Below, in pieces: positions 10,783 to 23,233 of a DNA stretch of 64,000 nt. The DNA comes from Vitellaria paradoxa (Eukaryota; Streptophyta; Magnoliopsida; Ericales; Sapotaceae), in the NCBI GenBank assembly GCA_019916065.1, contig CM034238.1, positions 27,825,246 to 27,889,245 on the forward strand. Reading direction: 5' to 3'. Each line of letters begins with the position of its first letter. Position 1 is the first letter of the stretch. The notes under the pieces were generated by a model. That model searched no databases and was not told the origin of the DNA. It was given only the letters and a program-made list of their open reading frames with translations. The translations under genes and the position numbers were made by a program.

Positions 10783-11500
10783 TATTTTTAATGGGTTTTG
10801 ATTTTTGCTTAAATATATATACGCAAGTGTAATAAACTAAATAACAGATCTATTTGTGTGTGTGTAAATTTATTTATGGTAGTGAAAAATTATTATTGTA
10901 TTTATTTGCATATTGTCTTTTTTCTACAAACTGATTATGCTTCCCTTTTTATAGTACTGCTTTTGTTTCCACGTCTTAAGATGGTAGGCTTTGGTGTTTT
11001 ATTTGATCACAACACTCATCAATTACCTATTGAATTCATCAGGACCACTAGTAAAAAATGGAATAAACCATGTTTGGCAAAGACAACAGAAAGACCGAGC
11101 ACAAGTTGATGAGTAGGGAAAGTTACTTAAAGTGCTTTTATTTGATTTTTTGTCTATAGTTTATATTCTATATGTATCCTTCTTGGTTCAAACATTATAT
11201 TGTATTCATTATTCATATATTTCCTATAAATGTAGCTTTTATAGCCATTAATATTTAGTTTTCATTTTTCACTGATTGATCTATATATCATGTGTATAAT
11301 TCTACAAATGGTATAAAATATTGAAAAGGATGATATTAAAGCTAAACACAATCAAGTGGCTGTAAATTTATTTCTTCTAGCTTTTGTTATATCTTCCTAA
11401 GAATAATTACAGTCTTAAATGCGTCAAATCCAGTTAATTTAATTCTTAATATAATGACTCGTATTCTTAAAATTATTATTTTATTCATGACGTATATGAA
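10783..11500. other. AT-rich intergenic stretch
   Basis: No gene was supported. An 83-codon open frame at 10858-11109 shows no recognisable motif. Confidence 0.45.
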
Positions 11501-13271
11501 GTGACAATTGATTGGATTAATTTGATGTACACGTGGACTCGGTTGCTTGATTAGGATTGATTTGGTTTAGAATCAAAACTCGGTTTGGGTTAAAGGTTGG
11601 CCCGATTTTGAAAATCTAAAATTTTTGGCCAAGTCCTTGAAGCCCGGGAGTCCACCCTTGCTGCCCGAGTGCTGGGAGGGTGCTCCTGTGCCTGCACGTG
11701 CCACTCCAATGCGCTCGAGGTCCCTGCTGTGTCAGATTAATTGACATTTTCTTTTTCTGATTTCGGTCGAAGCTTTTCCATCTTAGTAGTCAAGCCACTC
11801 TACTCCTAACCTAGGACCATATCTTCATCAGCAATGGTCATATCCTGTTTTGCCTTATTCTTTCATTCTTCATTAAGTTTGTGTCTATATAAATATATGC
11901 ATATGTATATGTGTTCGAATTATTGGACCAAGAACCGATAAAAAGGGAAATGAACAACTGAAGCGAAACCAAATCCCATTTCCAATTCCTCTTCACAGTG
12001 ATTCAATTAAGTCGGTTTAGAGTGCATTTTAATTCTTGGTTTGGTGTTAGGAGTAGATTGAGCTTGGTGGTTTTTCGACGAATCCGAAACTTTTTGACTT
12101 ACTATTTCCTTCCCAAGCTTACTGAGGTAGGGGTTTGTGCCTTTTGATTGCGTTTGTTATATGTTAAAATTTATGATATGTTTTATGATGATGTGTGGCT
12201 TGATTATTACATACATATGAAGATAATATACTATTTTGTTCATATATATATATATATATATATATGTGAAAGCCAAAGAAGAAGAAAGTGAACAGTGTGT
12301 CATAATTTGTCACACAATTGATGAAATGAGAAATTGGTAAAGTGAACAAGTTCATATGATGATAAGGAATGAAAACTAGACAAACTTGAGTGATTTTGGT
12401 TCTGAAAACACGAAAAGACAAGCATTCAGAAACTTACAAATCAAACAGAGCCTGAAACTATAATCTAATGAAGAAGTAACTATGCGCTCGACCTTGACCC
12501 CATGTGCCCAAGTTGGTCTGTGCACACTTCCTTCCTTATCTATGTGCCCAAATTTAGTGGCCTCCTGATTTTACTAAAAGGTTTTGAAAGAAATAGTTAA
12601 ATAGTTAAATTTTTGTTTATTCAAGAAGAAATGTTTTATTTATCTAAAATGTTTTTAATAATAAAGGAATTGTGTTTTGATATTCTAAATTGATAAAGTA
12701 CTCAAAATAAATTATTTGATAATGATTTTCAAAATGAGGTTTGAAAGAAGCATTATTTGAATGATATCTAAATTGAGGAGTTCTCAAAGTTCATGAAATA
12801 TATTTCTTATTAATATTTCTCATATAAGGATATGGAAAACTAATTTTTTTTAAAGGAATGATTCTTAATAAAAGGGCATATTGAATAAACATTTAAGGAT
12901 ATTGGGAATGATGTTAAACCAATAGACTAAGAAAAGGTAATTGATGATAATAATGTGATGAGATGGCTTGGACTATGATGTCCTGCAAAGGATTACGATC
13001 ACCTATTGATGATGAATATGGTTGTAATGTTATGTTGTGTCCTATAAAAATATGATTGTGAAGTTGTGTGTTTGATGGGTTGATGCGGTGATGTGATTAC
13101 GGAAAATGGGTTGTGTTGTCAAGTGGTACGAGTGCATGTGTCCGGTGTAAGTCAGGTTTGGGTCGGGGATGTACTGTTAAATAAAGGTTTACACACCCAA
13201 AGGTTGAGAGTCCCTTAACTTACACAAAGTTGGTTATCGTTTTCAGTGGGCCAGTAATCCACAAAGCGCAT

Positions 13272-13391
13272 TTGGATTGCCTTTGCAACGTAGACACCTA
13301 AGATAGTGTATTTTGATTGCCTTCGTGGCGCATACACCTATGATGGTGTACTTAGATTATCTTCACGATGCAGAGTACATGTCCTATATAT
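13272..13391 (+). repeat. 40-bp tandem repeat, three diverged copies
   Basis: The unit ttggattgcctttgcaacgt... recurs with period 40 at 13272, 13312 and 13352 (ggattgcc / tgattgcc / agattatc; acacctaagatagtgta / acacctatgatggtgta). It is part of the gypsy LTR-like sequence. Confidence 0.75.
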
Positions 13392-13913
13392 TGGTATGTT
13401 AGTGAGTTGAAGTTGAGTTTGGGTGTCGAGTATTAGTGTATTAGTGTGCATGAGTTGGGACTATGTCTTAATGTTGTGTACTAATTATGGTTGATGCATG
13501 TATTCTTTGTATGTGTTATTGTAATATGATCTTAAAATATTGTAAGGGTTATATACTTGATATTATACATGAGCATAAGACATAATATGATAAGAGAACT
13601 GGTAATGATAGTGTAATATAAAAAAATTTTATTAGATGCTTAACTGATATGATGGTTTGATTTTGATACCGCGTGTTGCGATCTGATTCGCACACTGGGT
13701 CGTGCGAGGTGCGAGTCTCATCTTTATTGTGATTGGTGGATCCGAGATCGCCCAAAATAATTTTATGTTTTAAAGTAGGGCCAAGGGTCATAAATCGAGG
13801 AGTTGCCACTTGATACTTATTGAAATGGGTGTATCAAGAAAACCCGAGTTTTCCCTTCAAAATATTATTTTTCTATTTATTTTAAAAATATGATTTTAAA
13901 AGGCCCATTTCTT

Positions 13914-14260
13914 TTAGGTGGCATTTGGTTTATTTTTCTATTTTTTGTTTTCTGTTTTTGTTTTATGTGTTAAAAATCTCAAAACAAATAAACAAAAAAT
14001 ACTTTGTTTTACTTGTTTTGAGATTTTCTTTATTTTGGATTAAGAACTCTCAAAACGACTTTTTGACATATTTCATTTCATGTGTAAACCTAATTTTTGT
14101 TTTCTAAAACAAATTTTGAAAACACAAATAACAAAATAAGTTTTGAACTGTTTTTCTTATTTTCAAAAGTACAAAATAAACAATGAGCTCAAAATAGAAA
14201 TAAGAAATAAAAAACAAAAATAAAAAATAGAAAATAGAAAAACAAACCAAATGACCCTTA
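13914..14260. mobile_element. Tourist/PIF-like MITE, family A copy 1
   Basis: The 341-bp element (13917-14257) has terminal inverted repeats GGTGGCATTTGG / CCAAATGACCC and is flanked by TTA on both sides (13914-13916, 14258-14260), the trinucleotide duplication of PIF/Harbinger elements. The body is A/T-rich and nearly self-complementary. Three more copies are at 26468, 29391 and 51265. Confidence 0.82.
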
Positions 14261-14989
14261 GTGACACTAATTTAATCTGTATAATCAGAGATACTAGATC
14301 CCAGAGGTTTGGTTATGCTCAAAAACAAATACATTTGGATTACCTGAGGATATCCAGAATATTTTCTAATCCCTATAATTATAATCTCACCAAATAATAT
14401 CTGATTTATTGATTTCAAATAAACTCTGAATGCATATGATGCATAGAATGTGAGATGGCTGTGCCTGATCGGGCTGCCTACATATCTCGATTGAGAATCA
14501 AGATAATCGTAGTTCATGTGTGAATGTAGTGATATGTTTGCCTATTTGGCAATAATGTTTCCTCGGGGGTTCTATATGCAAAGTCAACTCTAAATGCAAA
14601 TCTAAAGACTAATCTTTTGCCAAAATTCCATGCATGATCTAGCTTCTGCTAAAAACTGAATTTATTGAGGCTAGTTGATATGATATATTTGATGCACCGC
14701 TTTGGAGGTCTAAATGACCAAGTGAATGATGGTAGTGATGATAATAATGATAATAATGGCGACCGGATCCAGGCTGTGTGCCTAAGCTACCTACGTACCC
14801 TGGGAAGGGATCAGGTCATCGTAGTTCGGACCTAAAGTAGTCCAAACTACATGCATGTTTGAAAGATGAGGGGTTAGTCTAAGTCAAAATATCAATTTGG
14901 AAATTAGTGCTTAGCGCATAACTTCAAGAAAGTCTAGTCAGATGATGAATCAGTGCTTTGCACATGATTTCAAAAGGAGGTTAGCTTTG

Positions 14990-15380
14990 ATATAGAGCTT
15001 CACTCTTAGAATGTGTTTTAGCGCTTAGCACTTAATCTGCAAGTAAGCCTCGCTCACTCTGGTTTATCTTGATAAGGAGCTTCACTCCTAAGCTTAGCTT
15101 TAATTGGGTGTGGTTTTAATAAAGGAGCTTTGCTCTATCTAGCCTAGAAAGGAGCCTCGCTCTAGTTGGTTTTGATTAGAAGCTTCGCTTCTAAAGTCTA
15201 GTTAGTGGTTAGCACATGAATACAGTGAAAAGAGTCTTGCTCCAACCAAAAAGGCTTCAGTCTTGGGATACATTCTCGTGCAGAAAAGGACTCAGTGTTT
15301 CACACTTAGTGCTTAAATGAGCCTACTCAAATTGATCTGGTAAGGAGCTTTGCTCTTGAGTTTCACTTTATGCAATTTGA
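14990..15380. repeat. Array of short hairpin words (GGAGCTTTGCTC type)
   Basis: Variants of ggagctttgctc (stem GAGC/GCTC, 2-4 nt loop) recur at 14995, 15046, 15075, 15124, 15151, 15178 (agaagcttcgcttct), 15231 and 15344, at irregular spacing. Each can form a tiny stem-loop. The pattern is degenerate and lies inside the nested repeat element. Confidence 0.6.
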
Positions 15381-17774
15381 TCTAGTAAAGTGCTTTGCTT
15401 CCGAACCTAGCTCTAGGTTTAGTCAAGTCTATACAATATTGATCAAAGGTTTGATACTATGCAAATGCTCAAATATAATGACAATTTGATCACAATATTA
15501 ACACATTCTTGGAGTATATTTCATAGATATTTCTACAAGAGAAATAGATTTAAAGATTAATAGTTTTAAACAATACTAAGCTATTTCAATTCTCTGGAGT
15601 GTTATTCGCTTAGGTAAATAGTCTACATTGATAACCAATTAATTTCTAAGACTATTTCCACCCTCGTGAGTGTATGTTTACATGCCTTCTAGTGTTCTAT
15701 CATTTTAAGCATCACTTTAACATGGCAAATATCAAAGCTTAAACAGAATATCACATGTAAATATGCATCATAACATGGTGTCATATGGTGAAGAAATTTC
15801 TAAGGTTGTCTCAAGTTTATCTAATCAATATCATACATTGGGTAGAACCCGGACTTGAGTTATGAATTAGATACCTTTCATTAACAAAATAATTTTTATT
15901 TTAATATTAAAATATTTTTTCATCTTAAAAACATTGACATATTAATTATAACAGTTAGACAAACAAAACAAAATATAAAAGTTTTGAACAAAGAAAATAA
16001 TATCGAACATGAAAGACTCGAGAGAAAGAGCTTGAAACTCCTCCAAAACCTTTGAGAAAACCACTAAATGGTCGAGTTTAGGGTAGAAGAAGAGAGGGTG
16101 ACAGGTGGGGATAGAATGGGAAGAGGAAAAGGCCTCCTTAGATTGGCATGTTGAAAAACAAAAAGTTTGCATAGTTGAATGGGCAAAAAACATTGCATAA
16201 CCCAACAAGCAAACAAGTTTTCATAATAAAAGATGCAAAATGCTTTGCTAAAACTTGTTTTGTTGCTTTCTTTGCTAAACAAGATGTGCAAAAAGGTTTG
16301 CACAGCATTACGAGCGAAAATGTTTGCAAAAGCATAAAGGGCGACACCTTTTACAATTCAAAGTAAACAAAAATGTTTGCCAACCATGCTTTTGCAATGC
16401 TTTTGGTGGCAAGCAAAAAAGTGAGACCATTTAGCCTAAGCCCCTAGCTCAGGCCATGTTTTACGAAGTTCGGATTTCACTCACAAAGGTTCTGGCAAAT
16501 TCAAGACCTTTAGCACAATTTTTAAGAGATTCTGAGACCTCCCTTGCATTTTTTTTGGAGTGATTTAGACCAATTAGGTCAAAATTGGACTCAATTTGGG
16601 ATTTTTGAGGTGAAGTTGTGTTCATTTGAAAAATACTACGCCAAAACGGACTGAAATAGAGAATGAGGGCACAAAACTTCTCCATAACCTTTGCAGATAT
16701 ACACGAGAGGACCCTACCTACTAAAATCAAGTATAAAGATTCTAAAAATGCCCTTAAAATGACTCTCAAACCTCTCGACGAGTTTACAAATAATTAATGA
16801 AATTTTGAGTTAGGACTTGAGATGAGATCCCCAAAATTTAAACTAACTTGATTTAGCCATACCACCTTAAGGAACATGTCTTCATCATTTTTGTGCAATT
16901 TCAAAGTCTTCTGACTTGGTTTGTGGGTCCCAAAGATGTCTGGAACTTGAATTTGAACAATTTTTTAATGTAAGAATGTTGAATTCCCCACCTTGAATAT
17001 CTGTATAAATTCCTATAAAGTTTTGATCTCATTTGGGCTTTCAATTTAACTTTGCTCTAAGTCTAGAGACACAATGGTCATTTTTACCTAACAATTCTCG
17101 GCATTGAATTTGGGCTAATTTCCTTGTCTAAAGCTCAAGAAAAATTATGAAAAATATTTTGGAAGTAGAATTGAATATTTACAAACTCATGTGCATATCA
17201 AAATGAATTTTAAAAATGTATAAAGTACCAGGAAAAAATGGGGTGTTAACACTGTGATTTGATATGTTGATGAGATGATGTTACACTACATGATATATAA
17301 TTTGCATGCTTACTTGTATGCTTATGTGTACGTTGGGCACACGTGGATTAGTACTCACCCCCTACAGTTATGATTGCAAGTGCTGAGATAGACCTACCAG
17401 AAGAGACGTTTGATTGAGGGACTCAGACTATCCTTTTATTTCACCCTTTGATTTACAGTTATGTATTTTGATACCTCAGTGTGAGGTTTTATGTTATTTT
17501 TTTATGCCCTCATATAGAGTGGAAAGTTGTATTAATATTATATTTCGATAGGGTTATATCTATATTATGGAGTACTATGCTTAGCGTTGACTGTGGCTCA
17601 TTTTGTATGATTCTATTTAGCTATATTATATTATATTATATTTTTGTCTCATTGTGGTCTTTATGGCTTTGATCAATGGTTGTGATTGGTCTATGAATGA
17701 TCATGATATGTGATTGCATTGTATGTTTCGGTTTAGTGTTTGCGTCCTCGAGTTACGAAACCCGGGATGTCACA

Positions 17775-19574
17775 CTTAATTGGCCTTAAGATAATGATAT
17801 ATCTAGCAATTGCAAAATATATGAATTAGGTAGGGATGATTTGTGCAGTTCACTACAGGAAATTTAGGAATTTGGAGCTTAGATAACGTGATATTTTCAT
17901 ATTCTAGTTATTTGAATTGTTTTATAATTAAATTGCAGTGAAATCAAAAGTTAATTATTGATACACTATTAAATCCTTATCTGTATCAAGACACCAATGC
18001 ATGTAGCAATTGTTAATTATTTATAGATTTTGTAGGGAATGATTTGTTTAGGTGAGCAGACTCTTCTCTCTTTCTCTCTTTCTATCCAAATGGTTTAATA
18101 TATGATTTGAGTGTTAACTACTACTACTCTACTTGATTTTGGGGTTTTAGTAGTATGCTAGGAATGCACTTTTTTGTTTTGATTGTTTTGTTTTTGATAA
18201 ATAATCAAATTATATATATTTGTTTTTATTTAAAAAAAATTATAAGATTACATCTATGGTGAATTAGTTCATTTATTATGTTTACATGAATTTGCTTTGT
18301 CACGTGCTTAAGCCTCTGCCTAACATGTTTATGTTCTTTTTGAGATAATGGTAGGATAAAAAATTGCAGTCTTGTTTACACTATTTAAATGTTTTACTAG
18401 ATCTATTTTTTATTTTCCTCAAAAATTGTTATAACTCTTTTCTTTTAGTTTAATAGTAGATTAATTCTTGCAAATTCAAGAAAAACAACACAAAGTAGAT
18501 GAGTTTGAAAATAAGGAGAAAAAAAAAACTTAACATATTTCAAAACTGACTTGAATTGCATGTTAGTTTTATTTTAATTGTATTAATTTATTCTCTTTCT
18601 ATTTTTACTCTTCATGGTGATCAACAAACTTTTGTTGTCATAATTTCTTTGCAACCTTTTTTTTTTCCTTTTAATCATAAAATTTGTAATCTCTCTTTCT
18701 TAAATTGATTTTGTGCCTTGCTCTCTTTTCATATATTACCCTTTCTAAAATGGTTGTGATCTGTTCTAAGAACTATTTTTGTTTTCTTTTTTTTATTATT
18801 ATTATTGTTTCATTTTTTTTTTAGGTATTTTGTTGGTAACATGTATAGGGTCTGAAACTTATTTCTATAAATTATTGGAGGCTGTCTTTGAGTAAATTTT
18901 CAATATTAATCATCATAAAACAGTAAGATAATACAAATTCTTGTCTAAACAATTGTTAGCAAAAACAATAGCTAGTTAAAAAAATTGAAGTGACGCAAAG
19001 AGACTAGAAATATAATTTTTAGACTAGTATATGCTATTATAGTACTCAACTTTCTCATAGAATAGCTAGTTACCAAGTCTAGAAACTAAAAAAATGTCTT
19101 GCTTCCAATTTTATTATACTTATTTTACATGAAATTTTCACTGTTGTATTATGTAAGACAATATTGTGGTAAAATTCTTGGTAAAGAATGTTCTTTGTGA
19201 TTTGTCTTAATCTTATTGTGGTAATTTTTATTGCTTAACACGAGGGCTACATGATACATTTTGCCTTAGTTAGGATGTTGATCATTGCATTGAACATGAA
19301 GATAATTAATTGTGAATTATTTTCTTGTTTCGGTACAAGTTTCCTCGGTGTTTTACTTATAAGCAGTTTCAATTTACATGGAAGTGAATAGGATATTTCT
19401 CTCTTTCCTTATGATATACCAATTATGAATTGTTTATGTCTTTCATTTTTTTTTTCTTTTTTGTTTCTCTGCATCCTTTATTTTCACGTTGGCACATTTT
19501 GTTTTTTGTCATGACACAGTTTAAAATGTTGATCAGTTCTTTATAATTTTCTTTGGATAGGACAATTCATCTTT
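17775..19574. other. AT-rich intergenic stretch
   Basis: No gene was seen; long poly(T) and AT runs are present. It separates two gypsy-type LTRs in opposite orientation. Confidence 0.45.
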
Positions 19575-21984
19575 TGTCATGCCATAAAATCCACAATCCG
19601 AGAACGTGGGGACTAAACCCACAAATCAACCACAAATAACAATACATCAATAATAATTAGAGCAGAAGCAACAAATAACAATGATATTCAACGTTAGCAC
19701 ACCCAATGGTCTAATATTTGCTGCAAAAGGGCTACAAAATGCTACAAAACTATATGCCCCAAGTCAGGCCCAAAGTCAACATCCAAAGCAAAATTACATG
19801 AAATGAAGGTAACACAAATCATGACTAGCTATTCTATCACACAGGTTTATAGCGAACATCAATCCCTACAAGATCAGTTGTAGGGGATGAGTACTAACCC
19901 ACGTGCACTCAAAAATAAGAATATAGGGATAAGTTTCTTAATCATGCAAGGCAAACAGCACTTAATGAACTTTAAATTAAGTAAAACTCTCTTTTAATAA
20001 TATCACAATAATATCACAATGCCCACATTCATCATATTATTCTAAATTAAACAACTACTTAACCAAGATCCCACAATCTCATGCTAACCATCACCTCAAT
20101 CACATCTCAGTATATATATGTATTTATACATGAATATCATACTATAGGTCAAGTACTCTATAAGATTAGTCTGTGACCACAGAACTAAACCTAAAATAAT
20201 TCCAAGCTTGAGCCATAGGATATAACTAGTCCTGCAATCCTAAATATACTCCTCAAATCCCCAAGTCGAAGCTATAGCGAACAAGTAGTGCCACAGTCTC
20301 AGGTGTACTTATCAATCCCTAGACCTAAGTTGTGGGTACAATTGGTTCCACAATTCCAAATGTACTCATAGTCTTGGTCTCACGGTCCTGGTACTAATAT
20401 ACGCTAGTGCAAGTCTTATATTCACTTTGTAGGTTTCTAGCCTACAAGTTATGCTATATCATCCTATGTAGGATTCGGGGCTTTTGACCCTTGAACTCTA
20501 GAACCCACTCTTTTAGTATCCTCTATGACCTCAACATGAGAAATTAAAATAAATTCATATTCTTTTAATAACACACATCATACGTAAGATTCTTCCTAAA
20601 TTAGGTTCCTTATGCTTATCCTGTAATTTATAAGTTTTATGAAATATAATATCCTTTGGGCCTAAGTTTCATTTTACCCAATGCATGTATGTGTCTAAAC
20701 AAATAAATAATTCACACACAAACTCTTAATATGCATAATTAAAGAACATATGATAAAACAATTTTGAGAACTCAAATGACTTTAATAAATTATAACAAAG
20801 GTCTAAAATAATTCATAACAATTTAATATAAAAAGTATTTCAAAAATTTAGAGTTGAAAAAAAAAAAAACAGTGGACCTCGCAACTTGGACGCAAGCAGC
20901 CCGAAGCTTGGAATCATTTACAATATACCTCGCAGCTTGGACGCAGGTAGCTGAAGGCTTCAAGCCCTTAACAGAATACCTTGCAACTTGGGCACAAAGC
21001 AGCCCGAAGCTTTGAGCATACTAGATTTCAACTTTTACAAAAATTCCAAAATGCCTCTCAGCTTGCTTGCAGCTAGCCTGAAGCTTCAGCCTTCATTTTT
21101 CAAAAAATTAATCAAGTTTAAAATATAAACGAAATTTCTTTAAACACCAAACTTATGAATCTTCTTCATCAAAACATGTGTAAGAAAATCCCTTTTTTAA
21201 CCAAAAACAAAGCATGGATATTTGAATTACCTAGTTATTCAATTATAAAGCCAAAATATATATCAAATCAAAGCATGTATCACACATACATCCTCAAACT
21301 TGTCTAAAGCATAGGTTTTTAACATATTATCATTTTCTTTGCAACATCTCAGATTGAATCTCAAATTTTCATATAGCATATTCAAAGGAAAACATAACTC
21401 ATGTACATTCAAACAGACATAATTGTTACAACAAATTAAGAAAAATAATCTTATATGCTAGCCACACCTACCTCATTACACATGTAGATAATCAGTGTAT
21501 AAAAGTGTTACTACTAACTCAAGTTGGCTGTTTCTATAATCCCTCATACGAACTTGCTCTGAGCTATACACAGATTTGACATGAACACCTCTGAAAATCA
21601 CAGGAGGATCCCTTATTTTTCTTCTTTATACAATCTTGCAAGAATGGCATAAAGGCTCTTCTCTCTCCCCCCCTCTCTCTCTCTCTCTCGAGATCAAATG
21701 TTGGGGGAAAAATCTGAAGACTAAGTGCGAAGGGGTTTATATAAACAAACTAAATTTCCCCCACTCTCACACGCAGATACATGAACCTCTCATAGCTCTT
21801 CCATCAAAACCCACCCCAAGCTTCTCACAGAACCCATGTTTTTGAATTTCCATCGGCCAACTTTTGGCCTCCCCTACACTATATTAACTCCTTGTCGCAC
21901 ACTCAACCAATAGGCATGAACCTCCCCTTCATCTTACCAAAACACATACACCTCTTCTCTCACCCAATGAAAAACACACAGCCT

Positions 21985-22018
<34 letters not shown>

Positions 22019-22200
22019 AACATATCATAATATATAAATACAACCTATTCTTACACATGCTACATAGATTAAATGAACATGTCACTGCTAATTAATTTAA
22101 AATAAAATTCCATTTTCACATAATAATGAAATGAAATTTGAATTTATATATATTAAATTTAAAATAACTTAGGTACCAAAATAAAGGTCTTTACACCTTT
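19570..22200 (-). mobile_element. Solo LTR (about 2.6 kb), Ty3/gypsy type, minus orientation
   Basis: Read on the minus strand, the LTR begins TGTAAAGACCTTTATTTTGG (at 22195) and ends atggcatgaCA (at 19575), the TG...CA termini of an LTR. The flanks are TCTTT (19570-19574) and CCTTT (22196-22200), a 5-bp target duplication with one mismatch. A TATA-like box tttatataaac lies at 21735. A (CT)n tract at about 21667-21690 and a four-copy tandem repeat lie inside. No internal coding domain is adjacent. Confidence 0.68.
20877..21095. repeat. 51-bp tandem repeat in the solo LTR, four copies
   Basis: Units start at 20877, 20928, 20979 and 21054. Each begins cctcgcaacttggacgcaag or a variant and continues agcccgaagctt. 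Spacings are 51, 51 and 75 bp, the last longer by a 24-bp insertion. Confidence 0.75.
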
Positions 22201-23233
22201 ATTACCTATTGACTCTAGATTCTTCATTGGAAGTTAGATCAAGAAATTTTACTTATCTCACTTTTCTCTATCAATATCACAGCTTATTTAAATATTATTG
22301 AGTGTGTATGGATCAAAAGTAAAAAAACAATGCATTCAAGTATTCAACGTTATAACAGTCTATGTGAACTCACCATACCTCACTATACTTCTCCATACTG
22401 GGATGACAATATATGATTTATTGGGTGACTTTGCTGAGCATGTTGGGATGAAAAGTAAAAGAATAATGCATTCAACATTATAACAATGTTTTTATGAACT
22501 CACCATACTTTCTCGAAGCTGCGCATGACAATCAACATTATAATCAACATTATGAAAGAATTAAATATTTTTTAAATGCTACGTACCTCATTTTACAGCA
22601 TCAATTCGATTCAGCTAATAAAAGTGTAAGTTAACTCTCTAGTTATTGTTTTCTTGTAGGAATAAATACGATGACAAGAGGGTCAAGGAGACATGCATTA
22701 ATTACTTTTTTTTTCCCTCCTAATGTAACGATATAACAATAGTAGCTCATTCATCTATTTTAAATTTTATATCTAGTAATAGTCTTTGTTAAGTAGTATT
22801 TGTGAAGCAAGAATTTCATCTTATGCTTATGGTTCTCATTTTATGCATGAAATATTAAAGCTTTATATATATATATATATAAAGTCAACCTCACGTTTAA
22901 AGTATAAAACGCTTTGGCTGGTCAATCTCTAGAACCCAGCACGTGCCTCTTCCATTATGTATAAATATACATTGGGCATATTCAATACTGGAAGCCTGAG
23001 GGACACTAAGAAGAAAGATCTAAAGCTGTATCATTTATAAAAGAAAAAAATAACACAAACCTATGGAAAACATATATATATTAAACTAAATAAGTTCACA
23101 ATTTAACAATTAATGTCAGGTACTCAATATGTGACAAATTATATAGTTCAAATGTACATGCATCTGCAGGAGGTAATGAACAATTTCTTGAGATTCAACT
23201 ATTGAAATATGAGAAATTTGAAATGTACTCCTT
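22201..23233. other. Region downstream of the first REM gene, with a direct repeat
   Basis: No gene. A diverged direct repeat (about 22311-22380 and 22447-22512) shares gatcaaaagtaaaa/gatgaaaagtaaaa, atgcattcaa and gaactcaccatac. The 3' UTR of the minus-strand REM gene should lie just left of 23234. A stretch from about 22870 to 23040 is less AT-rich but shows no exon. Confidence 0.5.

Larger units (their letters stand above)
13659..17260. mobile_element. 3.6-kb non-coding insertion nested in the gypsy LTR
   Basis: It is flanked by the 5-bp repeat GATTT (13659-13663 and 17256-17260). The left end starts TGATACCGCGTGTTGCG. The right end reads atggggtgttaacactgt, so the expected CA terminus is unclear. 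It contains two related motifs, ggctgcctacatatctcgat (about 14470) and agctacctacgtaccctggg (about 14786), each followed by atcgtagttc. It also holds a hairpin-word array, a TTTGC/GCAAA-rich stretch (16140-16410) and a MITE. No coding sequence was recognised. It could be a large solo LTR or a non-autonomous element. Confidence 0.45.
11500..17774 (+). mobile_element. Ty3/gypsy-type LTR-like DNA split by a nested insertion
   Basis: The left part (about 11500-13663) carries a TATA box (tctatataaatatatgc, 11884) and leader-like sequence. The right part (17256-17774) contains cgtggattagtactcacccc at about 17342 and ends cccgggatgtcaca at 17774. The same landmark occurs inverted in the LTR at 19575-22195 (gatgagtactaacccacgtg at about 19887), so the two are related families in opposite orientation. 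The start of the LTR was not fixed and no target duplication was identified. It is interrupted at 13664-17255. Confidence 0.5.

Noticed and set aside
14990..15380. CRISPR-like array of repeated short words
   Set aside because: The repeats are about 12 bp, degenerate and irregularly spaced, in a plant genome. They belong to a repeat element.
16064..16366. Overlapping ORFs of 63-88 codons on both strands
   Set aside because: They arise from the TTTGC/GCAAA-rich repeat wording of the nested element.
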